Shown in pieces: positions 53,301 through 64,000 of a stretch of 64,000 bases of DNA (the first letter of the stretch is position 1; every line of letters begins with the position of its first letter). The notes under the pieces are model-generated. The model ran no database searches and was not told the origin of the DNA. It saw only the letters and a list, made by a program, of their open reading frames with translations. The stretch covers positions 13,268,001 through 13,332,000 of the forward strand of contig OU612075.1 in assembly GCA_914767715.1 (NCBI GenBank), written 5' to 3'. This DNA is from Membranipora membranacea. Taxonomy: Eukaryota; Bryozoa; Gymnolaemata; Cheilostomatida; Membraniporidae. Position numbers and translations under genes: made by a program.

Positions 53301-56300
53301 CCTATAAATCAGAATTACTTGCAGTTGAAGGCATGGACAATGAGACTATACTATAGGTATATGGTAAATGAGAGCGTGTAGCTGATGTAGTTATAATTTT
53401 CAGGGTGTGCCAGAAAGAATACCACGAAACGAACTGGAATTTATCATCTGATCTTGGAAATACAGGAATTCCTATGTGTAACATCATCTGTGAATAGTCA
53501 AAGTGCCCAGACAGCTGCGAATGGGTGTGTCACAAACAAGCACTTACGCATCTGAGCACTTAGACAAATCTGTGAATCACCATGATGGGCGGACAGCTCA
53601 CATTCATTTGTGTAAGACTTACTGACAGTTACTGGTGATGCCTCTTTCTAGCTCAGGGATGTTGTCTCCGTATCTCCTTGTATATCTACAGCTGCTGTAG
53701 TAATTGTTGGATACAGAGAGAGGCCACACAAAAGTACGATTCTTTCTCTCCAGTATATCATATTTAGGGTCCGGCAGTCCGTTACAATGCCCAGTAAGGT
53801 TCTGCCACATTCCCTCTCCACAGCCTGGACCTGTACATCCACTAGATGGCGCTTTGATGAACAGACCACACAAAGAGGAGTGTGTGCTCTCACATTCCAG
53901 ACTGCCTAAGTCCCACACCCTCAAACCCTGTCCAGCTGTCTGATTGGTGTTAGAGAACTCGTAACTTGTAGAAAGGCTGTTCGTTATGGATGATAACATC
54001 GCAACAATTGGGGGATGCTTGAAGTTTTCATTTGAGAAACTGTCTTGTGACATGGTATGTAGCTTCGGCCGTAGTCGTATAAGTGTTGAAGCTATGATAA
54101 AAATTCACATTGATTAAAACATATTTTTGTGATTAAAAGTCTAGGCACACACATTTACCAAAGTAATTTTTTGGCGAAAAACTTCATCTAGTTGTAAAAG
54201 GCCAAAGTGTGATTCGAAGACATTTACGGGTTGTCTAGTCTAGCCGACAATGAGTTGTTCGATCTTTTTGATTTAGCCTCATGCTGCCTGTGCTATCAAA
54301 TAACACTCACCGTTTTGTTTACTGTCAGCCAGCTTGTCACTCTGTTTGTCCATTCCAAACATCTTGTTGAGCATATCTGAAAATTTTTTAAGAATTGTTG
54401 TTGAAATGACAAAAAATAACTACAATTTCCACGCATTGTTGCCTAAATAATTAAATCAATGAAGACAGCTTTTTGTGTTAAAATAATATTGAAATAACAT
54501 TGATGTTGTACCCATTTGCTGTGCATTTCTTTTGCGCATTATGGAAAGCAACTTTTGGAACGATTATAATGCCAACAATTTTTTTTTGCTTACAGTCACC
54601 TTCTTTGTCCATCCTTCCCGTCCAGCAGAGCTCACAGAATGTATTCTTAAATGGAGCGATCGACTCACTAGATGTTTTGTTATAGTTATGAGTTGTCCTC
54701 TCACAGAGCCTGCTGATCTCAGCTCCACTTCCAGGAGGACATTTCCCAATCACAGGTGTACACTGGTGAGGTATCAGATTAGCGGGTGGATACAGCTTCT
54801 TCACACATCCCCTAAATGTGATAAGCAGAGAAAGTTAGCCATTGGCTGTGAAATTTAGGCTCAACATGATGTTGGAAATCACCTAAACCAAATGAACACA
54901 ATAAAAAATGTTTAACATAGCCTCATAATGTGACAACTAGTTCCACAGATTTTCAACTAAAACCTGAGCAATACAGAGCTTAGCATAGATCATAAACACA
55001 ATTATGCAAACCAGATCTTAACTTGCAGGCTGCATTGTCAAAACTACAGATGGCCTATTGTTGTGTTCATCGTCTAACTGCGCAATTCCTTATAATATAT
55101 CAGTAGTTAGATGTACCACACCTGACCTGACTAGTCTTCCTCATTTGGTAGGGAGGCTCCTAGTTAACATGGGTTTTTACATCCCTCCCTATCTCCCTGA
55201 AAATTTTTAAAGCTCATTTTTGCAAGGGAAACTTTGTTTTCCAACCTGCTCAGTACGTATACCTATGTAATTGCTATTCATTATCTTTACCCAGCCTTAC
55301 ACTATTGTTAGGGCTGTCGCTCCTAGTTCAGATAAAGTGCAACAATATATTCGTAAATTCAGGTTAAATGACGCAATCCATAATATCAATGCTCAAGTTT
55401 TTGCTTAGAAATATGACAAACGAGGACCAAATTGCACCCGCACTGTCGAATGCAGAGTGGTACTCCGGGTTGGGAGTTCGTCCGCGGAGACCTCCTGATT
55501 TCTGGGTCTACCAACTTGTCATGTAAGGGATGTACGTACCTGTTGAGTAGCTGAGTCACCAGCTGTTCACCTGACACGGCCTCACTAGTAATGTCAGATA
55601 CCTGTGACGTTGTGTTATTTGGGCAGTTTATATTTGTCCACCAGAACTGGAGAGCAGATAAATCCTCTGTGTACTGATTTCTACCCGCTGACAGGGTAGT
55701 GTGGTTTACTAAAGCTCCATTACAGGCGGCACAATAGATATTCTTATAGGTGATACCGGTTCTGGTGCCGCTAACCATAACATCATCCTGCTCATCTGCT
55801 AAAATGTGTAAAGAAATTGTACCCTTTGACATACATACAAAATGAACAGAATGAAATAGTTAAAATGTCAAAATCAAACTTTTTATAATGCATTTATAGC
55901 TGCGCATTATGAGGATGTCTGTTGGGTATTATGACTTCACAAAAATAATGGCTCATATATGGCTGATATATTGCTCAACAAATGACTTTTGACGCTTGTG
56001 GTTATGAACTTTTAGATACATCATATTAGTGGAGTTTGAAAATGAAAAACCTTACAGATACAGTGTGTTGTCGGAAAGCAAAACCTTTAGAGACAATGAC
56101 AGCCTCAGAAAACCACTTAATTATCTCATGCACTGTGTTTTTGTCAACTTAACAGATTTATAACAGATCTGTAGCTCTACAAAATATCAAACACTGACTG
56201 TAAACTACAGTCTAAGCCCTTCAGACTCTTGCCCACCACCCGATGGCCCCTGGCCGAAAACATGAACACTTACCTTCACAGAGCTCCTTTAGAGTTGGGT

Positions 56301-57266
56301 TAGAGGACATCGGGCACTTCTCCACAACGTACATGTGGAAGCTGCCTTTTTCTAAAACAATATAGCACGCATTGTCAGCGATCTGTTCTGAATGAACCGC
56401 CCGACAAAATCAACCATGCATTACAGTAGCTTATACTGTTATCAGTTTGATCCATTCATCACAATTTTCTCTTCTCGATGGATGAGGTTCGGTTGAACAC
56501 TCGGGTTGATGGAAGCAAAGCACTATGTTTGTAACAGAAACCCAATTACTATGATTAGATGGTAAGTTAAAAAAACAGTTATCTATATTTTTCGTATTCT
56601 GCAAGTTTGTGCCTGTGATACTTTGATCATGATGTAGTACTCACCTGTGTTCGCGCGACTTGTGATCTGTTTACATGTGTATGTGCCTCTATCTAACTGT
56701 TCCCAAACTCTCATCGGATCTTTGCAGCAGTCCCCGTAGTATTTACATTCCTCTGCTACACCCCTCTCAAATCGCTTACACCCCCAGTGTTTAGAATTAA
56801 ACATCTTGTCAAGTAGTTTATCGGAGGAGCATGACTCAGCCTGCCAATCAGCATCTGACAGCAGGCCCAGCGGTAGTTCATAGGTCAATTTGAAACCAGA
56901 AGGAAGATGAGAGCAGAAAGGGGGGAGAGTGGGTTTGTAGAGAATGTACCCTGGGTGAGGAGGAGGGCAGGGAGAGTCTTCGTGGTGTGCAGCCGTAGCA
57001 GTTTCTGAATCTGTATGAGATTCCTCCTCATCTGTGAGATTTGTGACAGATGATGAGCTTCCTGAGCTGTTTGTTGCTGCCGAGAGATTAATCGGTTCAC
57101 TTGTTGTTGGATGTACTACACTGGTGTGATTATAGTCTTCGGTCTGATCCAGGGACCTTTCATCCTCTTCTCCTATAAAACTTGAGTCTAGAGTTGCCTG
57201 AGATAGAACTAAATGTATCAAAAGAATTTTGCACCACCCAATGTTTGAGAAATTATAAAGATACAT
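50308..57266 (-). CDS. Receptor copy C: intact cysteine-rich ectodomain class B-like GPCR
   Basis: Ten exons: 57266-56645, 56351-56274, 55798-55540, 54811-54600, 54376-54311, 54091-53623, 53301-53035, 52644-52528, 52320-51510, 51219-50308; 3,813 nt, 1,270 aa, phases continuous. ATG 57266-57264 precedes a signal peptide (WCKILLIHLVLSQA). Residues about 40-150 are a Thr/Ser/Pro-rich stalk. An SMB-like motif, CKRFERGVAEECKYYGDCC, ends E1; a second, CDPRCVYFGECCSDA, opens E7 (about 569). A [YF]KN-x-[YF]C-x-x-C motif recurs in E3, E4, E8 and E9, each after a C-P...C pair. Seven helices lie at about 985-1235 (E10): TM2 LLMLCMLTSLLSALI, TM3 FLSTMTWASAFA, TM4 LYGLGVPLVFTLTTVVL, TM7 VEVQGVFVVSANLV. 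Helices resemble the adhesion/Methuselah side of class B. I see no GPS cleavage motif. Ligand unknown. It is inverted relative to its neighbours. Confidence 0.85.
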
Positions 57267-59231
<1,965 letters not shown>

Positions 59232-59680
59232 CTTTTGAGCTGTTGTTATGGCAAAGGATACATTTGATAAATTCATGGCATGCCCAGATTTACACCAGGC
59301 CTTTCAGATGTGTAGGTGGTCTCGTCTAACATGGTAGGATGAAATTGTGTAAATAAAAATCCAAGAAAGATAACTCTGATCCCACCATTATCAGCGTTGA
59401 GTGTAATCGCCAGGATTTGAAAACCTACCATTAGTAACGCTATAAAGCATTGTAAAGCTGTTTGGTTTTCTGGCTGGCTGGTACATACTAGAGCCCTTTT
59501 TTTCAAAATGCAAAAAAGGAACTTTATTGACATTAAGTACAGCAATATATTCTCTCTTTTTAATGTCACAACTTGTGGATTGATTAACGTAGAAAGGTTG
59601 TAATATTTTAGTAGTTGTTTGTTCATTGAAGCTGAGAAGACAACTTCGGACAATAATGATGATTCATTGCAATAGATGAT
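59232..59680 (+). pseudogene. Relic R: 3' end of a further receptor copy
   Basis: The segment 59232-59420 aligns to the end of the helix exon of copies A/B (TM6 to C-terminus). Shared stretches include AGATTTACACCAGGC (59286-59300; 39539-39553 in A) and AAGATAACTC (59368-59377; 39659-39668 in A). The TM7 part is mostly deleted and the frame is lost. 59430-59680 aligns in patches to the 3' flank of copy A (e.g. GACAACTTC). It lies in the same orientation and about 2 kb before copy D, as A lies before B. Confidence 0.75.
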
Positions 59681-61476
59681 TAATATCTGATGAAAAAGGC
59701 AAAAAGAAAGTTGATAGATACACTGAGCTGATATTGCCTTACCCTTACCGGAGACTCTGTGTGACTCTTCTTTTATTTCAAAACAATACTCCTCATACTT
59801 GTTGATAAGGTCAGAATGCTACAATCGCGTGGTTTTCTAGGTCATCCACAGTCTGAAAATTTTTATATGTAAAAGTTGTTACATGTATGAGTCGACCATT
59901 GTCTATTCTGTAAATGCCAGGCTGCCAGCAAAGCAATAATGGTAAATCTGTAGAGCGAATTAGAGCAAATCAGAGCCCAAATTTCCGACAAATGATCAGC
60001 AAATCATACTCATATTATTATTGAGATTGTATTCACGGAGTACTCTTCGTCTTTGGCGTGTATAAGTATGTTAGGGCCCTAAGATGTTGAACATGCATCT
60101 ATCATATGTATGGAAGTAGTAAACACCAAAACACAGATGGCCAAAATTCAACCGTCATCGAAACCTTAGCTCTCAAAACCAAGCACCTAATTGCTTCTAG
60201 ATAGTAGCAAAGTGATATGATGCAATTAAAAGCATGATCAACCTTTTTACTAGAATAAGTTTAAATCATATTTGTGTGGATCAGTTTTGGTGCTTATATC
60301 TCACCAGGGCCGCTGGTAGTGGTATTCCCATAGTAATGATAATATAAGGTCACTATCATCAAAACGGGCTAAGTCTTGGAGTGTTCTTGGGTGCTTCCTT
60401 TTTTATTTTCACTAAAGAATGACTCATACTAATTATGTCAAAAAAAGTGAGTCTATTTTTACACTAGACTCACATATTTATTGTTTTTTTGTTGAGGAAC
60501 TTAATGCACTCAAATGATTGCAAAATATACTGCTATAGATAAATGTTGGTTAAGGTAGAGGTGAAGTCACTAGAATACAATCAATCATTGGATGCCGATA
60601 ATCAGGTATCAATTATCAGAAATTGCTGCGTTTCAATTTTATAATGAGGTGTCATCTTAATGAATCTTTTGTCTGTAAAGATGAACAAAAGTTATGCATT
60701 GTGCAAGTGCAATTATATCCTCATTTTTATAAAACAGTGAAATTCATTAAACATTTCAGAATTAATTCCCTCATTCAGCGCTAGCCAGCCACTGATAATT
60801 GTTCATATTATCTCCATCATTTTCCTTCTCTTTTTGTTTTTTTTGCAGACTCTCAAGACATTAAATATCGCTAATACAGTTATGAAAAGTACCCTCACAT
60901 ACTCAATCACATTCATCTCAAGTCTGTAATCTCTATTTATTTCTCAAATTGTTTAAATCAGATTTATACACCTATGACATGAATCTCCCTTTGAAAAGGA
61001 AGCCAATTAAAGTCATGCTATGACCAAGACGAAGCTCCTTGCAGGACAAGGACAAGGCCCAATGTAGGCTTTTGTTTGTAATGGTTGCATACGTTTCTTA
61101 TGGAATAAAAATAAAGCTGATTAAGAAGTTGAGATGGCAGTCTTGAATGGTGCCACGCCAGAATCTAAGCACTGGTTGAGATTATTAAAATTACAAGAAA
61201 GTAATAATTACCAAAATTATAATATAAAAAGTGGACTTGTCATCTCGAAGTGCCGGTGCCAGTGCAATCACATAGAAGCACCATTCAGCACCATTCTTAC
61301 TGTTATATGACGACACCAGTGGTAAAGTCTTTTTTTGCAATTTGATGGATGATTGTGATTTATATGATGAAGTGAAAAATGTTGCAAAATAGGGAAAATG
61401 CAAAAAAATTCCTTAAAGCAACTGCATCTTTTCAACAATTCTCATACCAGAAACACCCTGTTTCTCCGGCTCAGAA
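59681..61476. other. Upstream region of receptor copy D
   Basis: No gene seen. The last 150 bp contains the proximal block shared with copies A and B (61331-61349). The longer 5' flank shared by A and B is not obvious here. Confidence 0.5.
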
Positions 61477-64000
61477 ATGTTTCTTTTAAACTCGACAAAT
61501 TCTTCTTTGTTAACAACTTTTATTCTTTTATTAAACGCCGCCAAAGTTCATACGAATTTGAATGCCAGTTATATAGGCATGCAGCAGCCTCTGCCAACGG
61601 TAAATTATACCTCGCTAGTGAAACAGGAAGACTACGGCAACAGCAACAGCAGTCTTCATGTGACATCAGACTATGAATACGAAGAGCCGGTGACAAAGCA
61701 AACACTAACAGCACCAGAAGAATTGAGTTCAAATACTCCCCTCGCTTTCACTGAAGACCAAGACTTTGACATAAGTGTAATTCTCAACCAATCGACGACT
61801 TACTCTATCAATAGTACAGAATTCTTTGTCACATCAACAGCTACTTTACCACTTTCGGATCAGGTAAACAGCTTCATACCAGACTACGGTCCCACAGGAT
61901 TTGAACTACCACTCAACCTGCTGACCGATGCTGACTGGCAGGCTGGCTCCGCCGCTGTGCTGGCTATACCTCATATATATCGAGGGTGTAAGAGATTTGA
62001 GAGGGGTGTAACAGAGGAGTGTAAATACTATGGGGACTGCTGTCAGGATCCGATGAGGGTGTGGGAACAGTTAGATAGAGACACATTTTCATGTCAAAAG
62101 CTCTCAAATGTATCGCCCAAAGGTGAGTCCAATCTTCACTTTGCCATTGAGTTGTAGTCTCACTTGCATACTTTCCAAGCAGTTGGCCCTGAGGTATCTG
62201 CAATATTCGCTCATAAGAGCAACAGGAATACCTGATATATAATACTCTACAATACTTTACAGGGCAGAGTGGTTCATACATGTATGTCGTGAACAGATGT
62301 CCAATGTCCTCAAAACAGACTGTGAAAACTCTGTGTGAAGGTGAGTCTACCAATTTTCAGCTAATTAGAAGCGTCTTCCAAACATAGATTTGATACAAAT
62401 AATTGCAATAAAAATCAACTTGTGTGTGAAGTAATTTTCTCCATGGTCGGGTAGCATACCTCCATTCCCTTAGAAGGAAGTATACCAGAGCACATCCTAC
62501 GCCGAGGGCGTCGGGCGGGAGACAAGAGTCTTGGGGCTCAGGCTACCTACTCCTTGATTGATACATTTTTCAAACACTCATAAAGCTCAATTCCTTCCTT
62601 GCAGATGGCCAAGACAGTAATTTGGTCAGCAGCACCAGAACTGGTATCACCTATAAGAATATTTATTGTGCTGCCTGTAATGGGGCTTTAGTTAACCACA
62701 CCTCCATGTCAGCGGGTAGAAATCAGTATATAGATAATTTATCTGCTCTTCAGTTCTGGTGGACAAATATAAACTGTCCAAATAATACAATGTCACAGAT
62801 ATCTGATATTACTGGTGAGGCCGTGTCAGGTGAACAGCTGGTGACTCAGCTTCTCAACAGGTAAATCTCGAGCATTGATTTTAACTTATTATTTTATTAA
62901 AAACTTATTTAAATAGTTAGCATCTACGTTTGGTTGTCCTACAGTAACAACTTATATTTGCCCAGCAAGTAAAATAAACCTAATCAATTGGCTGAGCATC
63001 CATGGGACACAAACCAGCACCAGAGCCAGAAAGCTAACGTTCTTGGTTGGGGTTTTACCAAAGCAATGTGTGAGCGTATAGGGACAGGGTTATGGTAGAT
63101 TCGAGGTCATGTCTGAAAACTTGACCTCAACAGCTTATCTCATCTAGGGGATGCGTGAAGGAGCTGTATCCACCTGCTAATCTGATACCTCATCAGTCTA
63201 CACCTGTGATTGGGAAATGTCCTCCTGGAAGTGGTGCTGAGATCAGCCGGCTCTGTGAGAGGACAACTCGCAACTTCAACAAGAGCAAGGCAATTCCTCA
63301 TTATTTGAATACATTCTGTCAGTTTTGCTGGAGAGGAACTAAACACCTAAAAGGTAAAACAAATCGAAAATTTGACAATCAAGCTTCATTTTTATTGATT
63401 ATCACATATTTCTGTAATAATTTCCTCGGGCTGCTCCTCTTTTTTATTGCCGAAAGTTGACATTATTCACTAGTTTGATGTCAGCATCGTAGGAATTAAT
63501 TGGATCGTGTGGTGAGATATAACCATCAACGAATGATGCCATAATATGCTTTCATAAGATCAAATCCCAGATGCTTGCAAAATTGAATAAAAGGTCAAAA
63601 CAATTTATATACAAAAATAAGGCCTTTGATGGCTAATTTGAATAAATTTATACAATAATAGGGGACTATATTTTTGTCACATCTAATTCCACTCACATAA
63701 TCAGAGTGACGAAATAGTAAAAAAACTGTAGTCCAGAAGTCATGAATCACTGGATGTGATAAGGAAGAACATGCTGCAGTCTAACCCGCCCCTCCCTCTC
63801 TATTTTAAACATTATTATCCTCTGTTCTTTATTTTAAGATTTCAATTTTTTGTGTTTTTATGACTCTGACATCCTGGCGATCCAAAAATAACCATCTGCC
63901 ACAACAAATGTCTATTCTTGCGCATTTAAATCAACTATCATGGTTTGTGACGCAATAAAGTGACTTTTGTTCTTTTAGATACACTCAGCAAGATGTATGG
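61477..64000 (+). CDS. Receptor copy D: cysteine-rich ectodomain receptor (3' partial)
   Basis: First five exons of a gene built like copy C: 61477-62122, 62263-62340, 62605-62860, 63148-63353 and 63979 to beyond the window end. Phases (1,1,2,1) match copy C. ATG 61477 opens a signal peptide (LLTTFILLLNAAKVHT) followed by LNASYIG, which aligns with LNASDIG of copy A. E1 ends with the SMB-like CKRFERGVTEECKYYGDCC; E2 has CPMSS...LCE; E3 has YKNIYCAACNGALVNHT with a single glycosylation unit; E4 has CPPGSGAEISRLCERTT and NTFCQFCW. No lesion is visible, so it may be functional. The helices lie outside the window, so the receptor call rests on its paralogues. Confidence 0.85.
62494..62546. repeat. 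GC-rich repeat-like island in intron 2 of receptor copy D
   Basis: A GC-rich patch (CTACGCCGAGGGCGTCGGGC) ending GGGGCTCAGGCTACC, similar in layout to 20177-20240. Possible degraded member of the TAG-Y-CTGAGCC repeat family. Confidence 0.3.

Noticed and set aside
55386-55539. C-terminal extension of the E3 frame of receptor copy C
   Set aside because: Read-through past the GTACGT donor at 55539; paralogues end the exon at the same CTCAACAG.

Overview
This is intron-rich, AT-rich animal DNA. Every multi-exon gene splices with GT-AG introns (one putative GC-AG), and an OVO-type zinc finger factor, a type 4 P-type ATPase, a SUMO-like-domain protein and class A and class B/adhesion-like GPCRs point to a metazoan. 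The CR1/L2-like retrotransposon and the receptor types suggest an invertebrate, perhaps an early-branching one. I cannot fix the phylum from sequence alone.

Layout. (1) 1548-4331 (+): the 3' five coding exons of an OVO/OVOL transcription factor; its first exon lies upstream of what I could recognise. (2) 5448-21796 (-): a complete 30-exon ATP8A-type phospholipid flippase. All exon phases join and the spliced frame is 1,244 codons plus stop. Its introns carry small inverted-repeat elements, two of them with 9-bp target duplications. (3) 24054-27506 (+): a seven-exon NFATC2IP/Rad60-like protein with two SUMO-like domains. (4) 29154-30110 (+): a single-exon class A GPCR. (5) 33053-64000: a tandem array of large receptors with a secreted cysteine-rich ectodomain and a class B-like seven-helix domain. 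Copies A (+, damaged), B (+, clearly a pseudogene), C (-, intact, 1,270 aa, ten exons), R (+, small 3' relic) and D (+, intact as far as the window shows, cut by the window end) make at least five. A truncated CR1-like LINE lies between B and C, and a 366-bp AGGC microsatellite lies between C and R.

The first 30 kb is single-copy housekeeping or developmental genes that probably share only location. The last 31 kb is a birth-and-death receptor cluster. Its copies share exon structure, a proximal upstream block and 3' flanks, and differ in lesions, repeat copy number and insertions. The ectodomain is built from a recurring cysteine module that fits no domain I can name with confidence; this is the most interesting part of the window.

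Exon boundaries were read by eye from splice sites, phase continuity and family or paralogue alignment. No search, transcript evidence or alignment program was available.
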